From Runella aurantiaca (lineage in GTDB: Bacteria; Bacteroidota; Bacteroidia; Cytophagales; Spirosomataceae), in NCBI RefSeq assembly GCF_003339505.1, contig NZ_QPIW01000015.1, positions 1 through 64,000 of the forward strand: 64,000 nucleotides of DNA, in the 5' to 3' direction. Under the pieces are notes generated by a model. That model searched no databases. It was given only the letters and a program-made list of their open reading frames with translations, and was not told the DNA's origin. Below are positions 50,241-59,655 of this stretch, one piece after another. The stretch's first letter is position 1, and each line of letters starts with the position of its first letter. A program made the translations under genes and the position numbers.

Positions 50241-50984
50241 TTATTTCTGCGTTTTTTTGCGATAATCACCGCGAGAAAACGTCTTTTCAATGAAGCAATA
50301 CATCAAAATAAAGAAATAGCGACTGCCCATTTCTTTGATTTTCAGCTTTGACTCCCCGTATTTTCGGTTGGTCCAGCTATTGGGGACGATTGCGAATGAG
50401 TAGCCTCGTACAATCGTTTTAAGCGGTAGTTCAACCGTCAGGTTAAAGTGAGCCGAAAGAAAGGGTTTCAGTCCTTCCATCGTTTCTCTTTTATAAAGCT
50501 TAAAAGCATTGGTTGTATCGTTGTATTTCACCCCCATTATCACCCGAATGATAAAATTGGCCATCCGGTTGATGACTTTTTTTACCATTGGATAATCGTA
50601 CACTTTACCTCCTTTGCCCCAGCGGGTTCCGAATACGGCGTCGTAGTTTCCCTCAACCATTTTTTTATAAAACTTCACCAAATCTTCGGGGTCGTCTGAT
50701 AAGTCGGCCATAAAGACCGCCACACAATCGCCTGAAAAGCGTTCTAGGCCATAGCGCACCGCATAACCAAACCCATTTGGGCCGAGATTCGTTTCGTAAA
50801 CCAACGTAGGGATTTCTTTTGACAAATTTGCCAAAACCTCCAACGTATTATCTTTAGAGTTATCATTTGTCACCCAAATCTCATGGGGTACAGCATGTTT
50901 AGACAAAGCTGCGTACAGAGTCTGCAACGTTTGTGGTAAAGATTCCTGTTCGTTATAGGCGGGAATGACAACGCTAAGCTTCAT
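50241..50984 (-). CDS. GT2 glycosyltransferase, dolichyl-phosphate-mannose synthase-like
   Basis: The 247-residue GT-A enzyme has MKLSVVIPAYNEQESLPQTL at the N-terminus, a VTNDNSKDNT nucleotide-sugar region and ADLSDDPED with the metal-binding Asp pair near residue 95. It resembles polyprenyl-phosphate mannose/glucose synthases and lacks C-terminal membrane helices. It is the last gene of the minus-strand glycan cluster, and a GC-rich leader element lies 15 bases ahead of its start. Confidence 0.85.
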   Translation of the reverse strand: MKLSVVIPAYNEQESLPQTLQTLYAALSKHAVPHEIWVTNDNSKDNTLEVLANLSKEIPTLVYETNLGPNGFGYAVRYGLERFSGDCVAVFMADLSDDPEDLVKFYKKMVEGNYDAVFGTRWGKGGKVYDYPMVKKVINRMANFIIRVIMGVKYNDTTNAFKLYKRETMEGLKPFLSAHFNLTVELPLKTIVRGYSFAIVPNSWTNRKYGESKLKIKEMGSRYFFILMYCFIEKTFSRGDYRKKTQK

Positions 50985-50999
50985 TTAGTGGCGGAATGA

Positions 51000-51015
51000 C
51001 CGGGCTGCCGGTGCG
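51000..51015 (-). repeat. GC-rich leader element, diverged copy 2
   Basis: In gene sense the sequence CGCACCGGCAGCCCGG matches the 42194 and 61385 copies except for a few substitutions and one missing base. It ends 15 bases before the start of the GT2 gene at 50984, in the same orientation relative to the gene as the other two copies. Confidence 0.4.
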
Positions 51016-51068
51016 ATTAGGTAGTTGTTAAATTAATGACGGTGAGGGCAAAATTGGTTTGTTTTGCT

Positions 51069-51884
51069 TTAATTTCCAATTTCTTCTATTAACTGGTCGT
51101 ATTTTCGGAGCGTTTGCTGCACGGTATCATTGTATTTATATGACAGCCATTCATTGACATTGGCAAACATTTGACGGCGATTACGCAGAAAATAAGCATT
51201 GGTTACAGCATGGACGTTACTTAAACCACCTCGGTGTTTTCTATAGTTACCCATCACTTCTGGAATATACCCGATGCCGCCCCGCGCCGCCAATTGAATC
51301 ACTAACGCCCAATCGCCAGCGGCGGCCCGATGGTGCCAATCCGCAAACTCTTCTTCCCGAAAAAAATTGCGATACATCAGACTGGCAGTACCTACAAACC
51401 AACGGTCTTCCAATAAATCTTCAATATCCGAAATCAACTTTTGTGTTTTGGGGTTAAATGAATGACTTTCCGAGCCATCCTCATAAATTACCTCCAAATC
51501 GTGGTGACAAATGGCAAAATCGGGGTGAGATTCCAGAAAATCAACCTGTTTTTGAAGTTTAAACGGGTCGGTCCAGTAGTCATCTCCTTCGCAAAGCGCC
51601 ACGTATTGACCCTGACAGGCTTTTAACAAAAAAAGAACGTTGTTACGCCCTCCAAATTCTTTGGGTGTTTTAGGGCCTAAATTTTGGGGATGAAGATAGG
51701 CCCGAATTTTATCGGGAAAACGCTGGGCATATTCTTCAATAATAGTGGGGGCTGTGTCGGTCGATGCATCATCGCCGATAACAATCTCAAACGCAAAGTC
51801 GGTTTGCTGCATGAGCGCACCTTCAAGCATCTGAGCAATGTACTTTTCGTGGTTGTAGGTGGGAACGCAGACGCTTACTTTCAT
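51069..51884 (-). CDS. GT2 glycosyltransferase A (tandem paralogue)
   Basis: The 271-residue enzyme has KVSVCVPTYNHEKYIAQMLE, VIGDDASTDT and the catalytic CEGDDYWTD-type metal motif near residue 98. It transfers a sugar in glycan assembly. It is closely similar in layout to the adjacent GT2 at 51881-52852 and overlaps it by four bases (ATGA), suggesting an old tandem duplication and coupled translation. Confidence 0.85.
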   Translation of the reverse strand: MKVSVCVPTYNHEKYIAQMLEGALMQQTDFAFEIVIGDDASTDTAPTIIEEYAQRFPDKIRAYLHPQNLGPKTPKEFGGRNNVLFLLKACQGQYVALCEGDDYWTDPFKLQKQVDFLESHPDFAICHHDLEVIYEDGSESHSFNPKTQKLISDIEDLLEDRWFVGTASLMYRNFFREEEFADWHHRAAAGDWALVIQLAARGGIGYIPEVMGNYRKHRGGLSNVHAVTNAYFLRNRRQMFANVNEWLSYKYNDTVQQTLRKYDQLIEEIGN

Positions 51885-52852
51885 CGAGATGATTCTTTCA
51901 AACGGTGGGGCAACAGCGCAAAAAAGCTATACACTTGCAACAGCCACTTGGGCAAAATATAGTCACGAATGGTCTCTTTTGTGGTCTCTTTATCGGGTTT
52001 TCCTAAGTATAGGTATTTTAACGCCAATCCAGCCCGTTGGAAATACCGTTTTTGGTATTGGCGAGCATCCAACAACATACGATAATAGCGGGCAATGTTT
52101 CGTTTGAGCAACGCATCGTATTGGCGACCAAGTTCTTTGTTGATTCCTTCATACATCCGAATACGATTGTATAAAAATCGAGCATCCTGATAATGATCCC
52201 TAAAACTAGCCCCGCCCCGGTTTTTACGATACACGGACATAACGCCTGGCACATAGCCAATTGGACCCTGTTTTGCTAAAATCACGTAGCGTGGAATATC
52301 ACCACTGGTCGATTGCAAAAACCATTCAGGATAGTGCATAAGCCCGTTTTTAAACATCACGGCAGAGGTGGCCATAAACCAAATTTCATCCTCCCCCACG
52401 AGGTCTTCCACGGTGATAACGGCTTTCTGATCGGGCGGATTCAACACATGAGACGAGCTTCCATCTTCGTAGGTAATCAACGCATTGTGAAAACAGGCCG
52501 AAAAATCGGGGTGTGCTTCCATAAAATCCACCTGCTTTTGAAGCTTCGAAGCGTCGGTCCAGTAATCGTCGCCGTCCATGGGCGCAATGTAGCGCCCTTT
52601 GGCCAATTTGAGGGTTTCTATGGTATTGAAAAGGCCGTTTTGACCCAAATTTTTGGAGTGCAAAACAGCCTTTACTTTGTTCGGATATTTGTCTTCATAT
52701 GCTTGAATCACTTCTTGCGCACCATCTGTTGAGCAATCGTCGCCCACTAAAATTTCAAAATCGAAATCAGTTTGCTGAGCAAGGGCACTATCGATGGCCT
52801 TACCGATGAAATTCTTTTGGTTGTACGTAAGAATTGCGACGCTTACTTTCAT
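51881..52852 (-). CDS. GT2 glycosyltransferase B (tandem paralogue)
   Basis: The 323-residue enzyme shares with its neighbour the pattern KVSVAILTYNQKNFIGKAID, LVGDDCSTDG and PMDGDDYWTD, plus KLQKQVDFMEAHPDFSACFH. A longer C-terminal tail (about residues 265-323) is basic and hydrophobic. It overlaps by four bases both the GT2 after it and the oxygenase gene before it, so the three genes are probably translationally coupled. Confidence 0.85.
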   Translation of the reverse strand: MKVSVAILTYNQKNFIGKAIDSALAQQTDFDFEILVGDDCSTDGAQEVIQAYEDKYPNKVKAVLHSKNLGQNGLFNTIETLKLAKGRYIAPMDGDDYWTDASKLQKQVDFMEAHPDFSACFHNALITYEDGSSSHVLNPPDQKAVITVEDLVGEDEIWFMATSAVMFKNGLMHYPEWFLQSTSGDIPRYVILAKQGPIGYVPGVMSVYRKNRGGASFRDHYQDARFLYNRIRMYEGINKELGRQYDALLKRNIARYYRMLLDARQYQKRYFQRAGLALKYLYLGKPDKETTKETIRDYILPKWLLQVYSFFALLPHRLKESSR

Positions 52853-53691
52853 TGTACTGCTGAGGCTGGTGAAGACGCAAAAACGGTTTCCAATTGTTCC
52901 ACTGACGGGAAGTTGGGCGTGACCAATTCAGCTTCTGGTTTGTAAATATAAGCCATCGGGTACCCTCTTTCAATAAAAGTAGGCTCAGCTAAATTATTGA
53001 AACGTAGTTGTACCGACCAACGAATATTGCGGGTAATATTATTTCCCGACTGGTGTACCAGAAAAGCCGAGAAAATCAACAAATCTCCTACCTGAAACTC
53101 GGTCTGTACAAAATCCTCGTCTTTCAAGTCTGCCGTAATTCCTCCCTGATAGCCCGAGGTGCTTGATTCCAACAATCCCGTTTTATGACTGCGGGGAATC
53201 ACCTGTAATGCACCCAAATCGGCGCCAGCATCCACCATCGGAAACCAAATAACAGTGCTATCTAGTGAGCCTTGGCCCGTTCTCCAGTCTTGGTGGGCGT
53301 CGAGTTTCCAGTGTTTGCTACCATCTTTTGACAAAAAACGACTGTTGAATTGCATGGCTGGACGTGCTCCGATAACGGGTTGTTCAATCCCCACTTCTTT
53401 CAGCAAATCACTAATTTTTTCGCTGACCGCAAAACGGTGAAGCGACAAGCTGTGTTGAACCGTCACACCTGTATTGCGAAAAGCTTGGAAGTCTTTTTCA
53501 AAAAACTCAAACATTGCACTTTCAAACTCATCACGATTATCGATATCAACCACACGACCCGTTACACGCTTGATTTGAACAGCAAATATTTCACGCGCCT
53601 CACGGTAAATATTTTCTACCACGCTCTTGTCTAAGAAATTACGAAGGAGTAAAAAACCCTCCTGGCGAAACTGCTCTGCTAATGTTGCCAT
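52849..53691 (-). CDS. Phytanoyl-CoA dioxygenase (PhyH)-like oxygenase
   Basis: This 280-residue Fe(II)/2-oxoglutarate-dependent oxygenase has the first iron ligands His133 and Asp135 in DAHQDW and the second His213 in FLVHQSGN, followed by a family-like Arg. Such enzymes hydroxylate lipids, sugars or nucleotide-linked molecules; the substrate here is unknown. Its position inside a glycosyltransferase operon suggests that it modifies the glycan or its lipid carrier. Confidence 0.85.
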   Translation of the reverse strand: MATLAEQFRQEGFLLLRNFLDKSVVENIYREAREIFAVQIKRVTGRVVDIDNRDEFESAMFEFFEKDFQAFRNTGVTVQHSLSLHRFAVSEKISDLLKEVGIEQPVIGARPAMQFNSRFLSKDGSKHWKLDAHQDWRTGQGSLDSTVIWFPMVDAGADLGALQVIPRSHKTGLLESSTSGYQGGITADLKDEDFVQTEFQVGDLLIFSAFLVHQSGNNITRNIRWSVQLRFNNLAEPTFIERGYPMAYIYKPEAELVTPNFPSVEQLETVFASSPASAVQ

Positions 53692-53799
53692 TTTACTTAT
53701 TTGTTTGGTTTAAAACCCAATTCTAACACACAACTCCTTTTGAAAGAATGACATTGGTCAAAAATCAAAAGGTAAAATTACAACAATCGTTCCAATCCT

Positions 53800-54735
53800 T
53801 TATTCTTCCCATACCGCGTACCCAAACCCCGCCGCACCAAAGCCATTACCATTGTAAAGCAAGTACTTTTTGCCATTATGGGTATAGTAATTTGCATAAT
53901 CAATCATCTGATAATCAAAATCTTCTGGATTTTCAGATTTATGAATACCGACTAAATTATCCTTCCGTTCCCAATGCTCTCCATCGACCGACTCGGCGTA
54001 TCCGAGGCGATAACTTTGATTGCGATCAATACGATAATCGCGAGTATGACGGTACGAGTAGTACATTTTATAGATTCCGTCTTCTTTAAAAACGCTCGGA
54101 CGCCCTACTGCGTGTAAAAAATCGTCAAAATCTAGTGTAGGCACATCGCTGATTTTCCAGTGAATACCATCAGTCGACGTTGCTGACTGCCCCCGATAAT
54201 AAGGCTCTGGATAGCCGTGTATGTACTCACATTTGTGCCCCGAAATGTACCACATCCGCCACGTGCCATCGTCTTCACGAATGACTGACGGTTGAGCTGC
54301 CCACAACGGATTCTCAATGCTGCGGTCCATGATAGGGCCTCTGAACATTTTGGTAAAGGAAAGCCCTCCGTCATGGCTTACGGCCAATCCCATCGAAAGC
54401 CGGTAGGAGTTCCAAGTACGGTTCCAACCCGTGTAATATAGCCAAATATCACCGTTGGGCATATCGACAAACCACGCGGGCATCGCCCCTGTTTCATCGT
54501 ATTCTCCTGGACCGCCAAGCTCCAGTACTGGCCGGTCATGGATGTATAATATCTTGGTAGGGTCGTCGTAATCAACATCAATAAAGGTTGGACGCGAATA
54601 CCCATTATCATCGCGGGAGGAAAAATAAACCCGTAAGAAATCGGGGTGCTTATATGCAAACGGTACCTGTGCGTGCGAGCGACTGTGCGCCAATGAGCCA
54701 TCAGGCTTATAAATTACTCCTTTTTTTTGCCACAT
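53800..54735 (-). CDS. Five-bladed beta-propeller glycosidase-like protein
   Basis: The 311-residue protein is rich in Trp, Tyr and Asp and shows repeated blade motifs (DDGTWRMWYISGHK, DGIYKMYYSYRHT, SVDGEHWERK), resembling GH43/GH32/GH130-type propellers. It lacks a signal peptide. Such proteins in glycan clusters may trim or bind sugars, but the catalytic acids cannot be assigned from sequence. It lies between the methyltransferase and the PhyH-like gene. Confidence 0.7.
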   Translation of the reverse strand: MWQKKGVIYKPDGSLAHSRSHAQVPFAYKHPDFLRVYFSSRDDNGYSRPTFIDVDYDDPTKILYIHDRPVLELGGPGEYDETGAMPAWFVDMPNGDIWLYYTGWNRTWNSYRLSMGLAVSHDGGLSFTKMFRGPIMDRSIENPLWAAQPSVIREDDGTWRMWYISGHKCEYIHGYPEPYYRGQSATSTDGIHWKISDVPTLDFDDFLHAVGRPSVFKEDGIYKMYYSYRHTRDYRIDRNQSYRLGYAESVDGEHWERKDNLVGIHKSENPEDFDYQMIDYANYYTHNGKKYLLYNGNGFGAAGFGYAVWEE

Positions 54736-54819
54736 AGTTTATCGGTATTTGTCGTGCTAAAAGCCCCTAAAATCTAACTGACACGATTCTTAGAAGGCTC
54801 TTTCGGGCTGACAAAACAT

Positions 54820-55701
54820 TTATTTTGAACTTCCTTCCGCGCGAATACGCCAGTTGTCGACAAAATCCTTGCCAGGAATCGGCAACTCAACGTCAATTTC
54901 GGGCGCTTTGGCCGCTACGGTGTATTCCATCACGTAGAAGCAATTCCCGAAAATGTAATGAAGCTTGAAATTTTCAACGGTCGCCGGCAAATCTTCGTAG
55001 GGTATTTCTGCCCTGAAGAGTGGGTTAGCTTTCCAAAGAATCTCATACGTGGGTTCTTTACGCAGCCATGGAGCCATGCTTTCATCTCCGATAACCACCT
55101 TACCTCCTACTTTCACCACGCGCGTAAGTTCAGCAAACGCTTTTTTACGCTCCGAGAAAGTGTTGATACCGCCAAAGTGAAATACCGAGTCAAAGGTTCC
55201 GTCGGCAAAGGGCAGATAAGAGCCATTGCCTAGAAAAAAATGAACATCTACGTCTTTTGGTTGCAGTTTTTGCGTAGCCAAACGCAACATATTGGGCGAC
55301 AAATCTGACAATACCGCCGTACCGCCGGGGCTAATTTGGTCGATAATCAAAGCCGAATCTTTGCCCGTTCCCGCTCCTACTTCTAGCACAGTTTGCCCAG
55401 GTTTAAGCCCCATCAAACCAATCATAAACTCACGCGTAGCGGCTTCGTCGGAGTGATTGAGGGTTTCAAACACCCACGATACACCACGGTCATAGCGCTG
55501 ATAGGCTTGGTCGTATAGGTACTGCTCGCGGGCGTCGTCTTCAAACAATTCGCGCGGATGAACCATATCTACAATTCCCGAATCCAATACTGGATAAATG
55601 GTGCCATCGGGAGCGGTAAGAGATAAGCCATTGTCGGCTACTTTCAGCGGTTCTCCTGTTTTTGGGGAAACCAGCGATTCGAGAAATTGATTATGTGTCA
55701 T
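54820..55701 (-). CDS. Class I methyltransferase with Trm112-like N-terminus
   Basis: The 293-residue protein begins with a Trm112-like fold (FLESLVSPKTGEPLKVADN and YPVLDSGIVDMVHP, residues 6-50). It continues with a Rossmann methyltransferase with VLEVGAGTGKDSALI near residue 102, LSDLSPNMLRLA and VFHFGGINTF. It is probably cytosolic and methylates a sugar or lipid in this cluster, which is inference. Confidence 0.82.
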   Translation of the reverse strand: MTHNQFLESLVSPKTGEPLKVADNGLSLTAPDGTIYPVLDSGIVDMVHPRELFEDDAREQYLYDQAYQRYDRGVSWVFETLNHSDEAATREFMIGLMGLKPGQTVLEVGAGTGKDSALIIDQISPGGTAVLSDLSPNMLRLATQKLQPKDVDVHFFLGNGSYLPFADGTFDSVFHFGGINTFSERKKAFAELTRVVKVGGKVVIGDESMAPWLRKEPTYEILWKANPLFRAEIPYEDLPATVENFKLHYIFGNCFYVMEYTVAAKAPEIDVELPIPGKDFVDNWRIRAEGSSK

Positions 55702-55781
55702 TATGTATTACTATTCAAGATTCAAAATTAGCGTAACTTTCATAAAGTTAGCGCATAAGTAAGTGGCTAACATTTTCAAAT

Positions 55782-57386
55782 TTATTGTTCGGTATTCCGT
55801 AAGTAGACGCGTGTATTTTCTACCTCTCCTACGAAACGATAGTTCTTTCTTATAAAATCGTTTAATTCAGCAAATGCCTCATGCGCTTGCGTGGAGCGGT
55901 CATTGAGCCATAAACTGTTTCCAACTGCATCCACAAACACTTTGGGATGATTTTTTTTCAGGTCATCCAAATAACGCTGGTAATATTTTTGGCGCAACGG
56001 GTGCGGATAAATAGACCGCTCGGAGTGATTCTCGGCCGTTCCCTGCGGCATTTGGGTTTCGACATGGTAGCGACACATCCAACCCCAAACCACCAAACGG
56101 TCTGTGGGCTGAGCGTATTTAAGAATTAGCTTAGAAACAGCACTCACTGGCACTCGATGGTCATTTCCCGAAACATACGCATTGAGTGGACGATGCTGAA
56201 TAGCTTTCAAACCAAAACTCACAAGAAATGGAATCAATACCACCAAAGCAGCTACTGGAACAAGTGAACCATTTTTGGAACTTTTGTAAATGAATAATGC
56301 TCCTAAAAGCGCCAATGGGTAAATACAGAGATTAAGATAATGGACAAAGTCATTACCCGTTTTTGTGGCCGCATACAGCGCCGCTACCAACCACAATACA
56401 ACAAACGCTCCTATTTGATTGGAAACAGAAAGTCGTTTGTCTTTTTGAAAAAAACTAAGCACGCAAAGCAGTCCTAAACTTCCTAGATATAATAAGAAGT
56501 CGGTACTTTTCGCAAAAAAGGCGGGTAATCGAAAAATGGCATCAACCAATGAGCTACCTCCCGCGTAGATGAGGTTTCCAAGCACGTAATAATCCCACAA
56601 ATCATCCAACACCCCCAATAATCTGGCCAATGCAACAATAAAAACGGGCACAGTCAAACCACCCGCCACCAAGACTAGCACAGACTTCAAAAAGTGTTTA
56701 TGTTGATAAAGGCTTATCACCGCCCAAAGGCCAATTACAACCACCTGCGGCACTACCTGTATCTTGGCAAAAGGGTTCAATCCCAGTACTACTCCCAGCA
56801 AAAAAATGCCTACAAAACCGTTTGAGCGAGCAACGTTTATTTTTGAAACGCTCCACAACGCAACATTCAACAAAAAAAGCGGCAATTGTTCACTCGAATA
56901 ATGTACAAAATCAGGGTCTTGGGTAAACGCAAGAAAAAACAAGGGGGGCAGAAGACTCAACTGAGCCGTGGGTGCATCAAAAAAGTTTTTGACACTTTGA
57001 TAGAAAAACCACAAACTCCCAATGACCCAGACCAAACCCAACAACCGAATAGCCGTATAATCAAAACCCAGCCCCAAAAAGGCAGGAAGCAAAAGCATAT
57101 AGTTATTGATAGGCCCAATCGTCGTTCCATCCACTGACTCCCAATAGGTTGGATATTGGCTTAGGGTAATGGCATGAGCAATAATCTGACTCTCATCTGG
57201 ATTGATTTCCTGATTGAAAAGCAGGATAGGCAAACGTACAAATACCACCAGAACGGCACTGAGAATCAGTAGTAATGTAGGAAAAAAGGGGATATTCTTT
57301 CGAAGAAAAAAAAGCAATACGACTCCAGCGGCCAATGCATAGCCCAGTGCAAAATAAACTACAGGGAAATCATCGAAGCTTATCAC
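55782..57386 (-). CDS. GT39-like multipass membrane glycosyltransferase
   Basis: The 534-residue protein has about ten membrane helices and, in the first large loop, NQEINPDESQIIAHAI, the acidic motif position used by ArnT/PMT-type enzymes that take sugars from polyprenyl-phosphate donors. The C-terminal soluble part (about residues 425-534) includes VVWGWMCRYHVETQM. The start codon is GTG. It probably transfers a sugar on the periplasmic side. Confidence 0.78.
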   Translation of the reverse strand: MISFDDFPVVYFALGYALAAGVVLLFFLRKNIPFFPTLLLILSAVLVVFVRLPILLFNQEINPDESQIIAHAITLSQYPTYWESVDGTTIGPINNYMLLLPAFLGLGFDYTAIRLLGLVWVIGSLWFFYQSVKNFFDAPTAQLSLLPPLFFLAFTQDPDFVHYSSEQLPLFLLNVALWSVSKINVARSNGFVGIFLLGVVLGLNPFAKIQVVPQVVVIGLWAVISLYQHKHFLKSVLVLVAGGLTVPVFIVALARLLGVLDDLWDYYVLGNLIYAGGSSLVDAIFRLPAFFAKSTDFLLYLGSLGLLCVLSFFQKDKRLSVSNQIGAFVVLWLVAALYAATKTGNDFVHYLNLCIYPLALLGALFIYKSSKNGSLVPVAALVVLIPFLVSFGLKAIQHRPLNAYVSGNDHRVPVSAVSKLILKYAQPTDRLVVWGWMCRYHVETQMPQGTAENHSERSIYPHPLRQKYYQRYLDDLKKNHPKVFVDAVGNSLWLNDRSTQAHEAFAELNDFIRKNYRFVGEVENTRVYLRNTEQ

Positions 57387-57425
57387 TTACTGTTTTTTAC
57401 CAAGTTATGACTCGTATTAATTCGT

Positions 57426-58367
57426 TTACAATTCTTCCACTTTTTCAATAAAATCACGGTATTGAAGTACGGGGATGAATTGCTGTTGGGTACGGTATTG
57501 AAGTACCATAAAAACTAAAAACAATGAAATCAGAAAAGATTGCAGCACCACAATCAGCAACGCCGAACTCAGCGTAGACGCCCACCCCGGCGTGGCATGG
57601 TCCATCCATTTCAAAAATAATACCACAAAAATGATGAACAGCGCAACCAAGGACATTCCAATGGAAAATATCAATATCCGGACCGCCGCTACATCAATCA
57701 AAACTGATACCGTACTCAATCCGTGCAACACCAGCGACACAAAATTCATTTTGCTTTCGCCAGCCAAGCGTTTTCCTCGCTCGGTGGGTATTGCTTCGTA
57801 CGGAATCCGGGAGCGAATGATACCGCCCGGAAAATTATTCCAGATTTCGGAAACGCGCACCAAGTTTTGTAGGCGACGCTGTGGGATAAGGGAAAAATTA
57901 CCAAACGTAATCACTTTCCCAGTCAATTGCCTGAAAATGAACTTATAAATACCGTAAAAAAATCGAAAAAGAAAACTTTCCTGCCGCTTGGTCCGCTGAG
58001 CAAAAATGACTTTGTCGGGCCATTTTTCAGAAGCCGTTACCAGAGCATTAATATCCTTGGGTGCGTCTTCGCCATCGGCATCCATGACAATGACCTTCTC
58101 GCAGGGTAGCTCTTTGGCAATATACGACAACCCGATAGTAATGGCCCGCTGATGGCCTAGGTTACGGTACAGCCGCACGATTTGGACTTTTTGTCCAGCA
58201 AAAGGCGCTATTTTTTCCATTTCCTGACTCGAACAGTCATCCACTATAACCAAAGACGTAGCGGCCAGTGTGTCGGTCGCTACGTCTTGATTAATGCGCT
58301 CGATGAGCAGGTTTAGCGCCTCCCAATCGTTGTATTGTGGTATGAGTATGACGTATTTTGGGGTCAT
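57426..58367 (-). CDS. GT2 glycosyltransferase with membrane helices
   Basis: The 313-residue enzyme has YVILIPQYNDWEALNLLIER, VIVDDCSSQE and MDADGEDAPKDINAL at the catalytic site. It has two C-terminal membrane helices (about residues 228-255 and 270-295), as in polyprenyl-phosphate sugar transferases (DPM/GtrB type). It probably produces the lipid-linked donor used by the GT39-like enzyme, an inference from their adjacency. Confidence 0.85.
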   Translation of the reverse strand: MTPKYVILIPQYNDWEALNLLIERINQDVATDTLAATSLVIVDDCSSQEMEKIAPFAGQKVQIVRLYRNLGHQRAITIGLSYIAKELPCEKVIVMDADGEDAPKDINALVTASEKWPDKVIFAQRTKRQESFLFRFFYGIYKFIFRQLTGKVITFGNFSLIPQRRLQNLVRVSEIWNNFPGGIIRSRIPYEAIPTERGKRLAGESKMNFVSLVLHGLSTVSVLIDVAAVRILIFSIGMSLVALFIIFVVLFLKWMDHATPGWASTLSSALLIVVLQSFLISLFLVFMVLQYRTQQQFIPVLQYRDFIEKVEEL

Positions 58368-58420
58368 TTCTTTCGTTATCAGTTATCTATCGAGCATAAG
58401 CTGTAGTTACCCGATAACAA

Positions 58421-59494
58421 TTACGCAGGCATTGCCAAACGAGCAGCAATACCATCGTGAATTTGAACCAATGTCTGCTCAAGGTTATAACTCCAATCCC
58501 AACCTGGATAGTGACTCTTAAATTTGGTTAAGTCACTCACGTACCAGATATGGTCGCCGATGCGGTTGGTTTCTGAATAATGATAGGTCAATTTTTTGCC
58601 CGCAATTTGCTCACAAATGGCGATGGCCTCCAACATAGAGCAGTTGGCATGACGCCCGCCACCTGCATTATAAGCTTCGCCAGGGCGTGGGTTCTGATAA
58701 AAATGCCAGAACATATTTACCAAGTCGTAGCTGTGAATGTTGTCGCGCACTTGCTTTCCTTTGTATCCAAAAATGGTGTAAGGATTGCCCGTAATGGTAC
58801 ACTTCATAAGGTAAGCCAAAAATCCGTGCAATTGCGCTCCTGAGTGGTTCGGGCCCGTCAAACAGCCACCACGGAATACTCCTACTTTCATGCCAAAATA
58901 ACGGCCGTATTCCTGACACATAATATCCGCCGCTACTTTGGACGCGCCAAAAATAGAGTGCTTGGTATGGTCAAGGCTGTGGTGCTCATCAATCCCGTTT
59001 TTGTAATAAACGTGGTCTTCCGAAATTTCCCAGCGGGTTTCCAATTCTACCAACGGCAGATAATTAGGATTATCGCCATAAACTTTATTGGTAGATGTAA
59101 AGATGAACACGGCATCAGGGCTATGCAAACGCGTCATTTCGAGCATATTGAGGGTACCTACGGCATTTACCCCAAAGTCAGTAAACGGCTCACGCGCCGC
59201 CCAGTCATGGCTAGGTTGCGCCGCCGCGTGTACGATAAGCTTAATATCGGTGCCATATTCTTTAAAAATAGGCTCCAATTGGCTCACTTCCCGAATATCA
59301 GCGCTGTAGTGTTTATAATTGGCAAAACCATCTTGGAGACGATTTCGATTCCATTCGGTGTTTCCGTCCTGTCCAAAGAAATATTGACGTAAATTGTTAT
59401 CTACCCCAATCACGAGGTCAAATTTATCAGCAAAAAAAGCGACAGATTCGCTCCCAATCAATCCGGCCGAACCGGTGACAAGTGCAATGTTCAT
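58421..59494 (-). CDS. NAD-dependent epimerase, CDP-paratose/tyvelose 2-epimerase type
   Basis: The 357-residue SDR enzyme has the NAD loop [13 protein letters not shown] and the conserved [14 protein letters not shown] region with the YxxxK-type active site replaced by a related Phe-Lys arrangement typical of this subgroup. [17 protein letters not shown] and [11 protein letters not shown] fit CDP-tyvelose/paratose epimerases. It starts the cluster and likely provides an unusual deoxysugar. The precise nucleotide sugar is not proven. Confidence 0.82.
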   Translation of the reverse strand: MNIALVTGSAGLIGSESVAFFADKFDLVIGVDNNLRQYFFGQDGNTEWNRNRLQDGFANYKHYSADIREVSQLEPIFKEYGTDIKLIVHAAAQPSHDWAAREPFTDFGVNAVGTLNMLEMTRLHSPDAVFIFTSTNKVYGDNPNYLPLVELETRWEISEDHVYYKNGIDEHHSLDHTKHSIFGASKVAADIMCQEYGRYFGMKVGVFRGGCLTGPNHSGAQLHGFLAYLMKCTITGNPYTIFGYKGKQVRDNIHSYDLVNMFWHFYQNPRPGEAYNAGGGRHANCSMLEAIAICEQIAGKKLTYHYSETNRIGDHIWYVSDLTKFKSHYPGWDWSYNLEQTLVQIHDGIAARLAMPA

Positions 59495-59655
59495 AGAATA
59501 ATCGTCTTTTTGAAGTGTGATTAATATTGGAAAATTTCTATTTTTCTTGAATTAAGGGCGTAAAATAAGTCAAAAAAGTTCAATCAGCCTAATCCGTAAA
59601 ATAAGTCATTCGTTTAACGACCATGTTTATGGATAGGATAAATAGTGTCTTTAAA

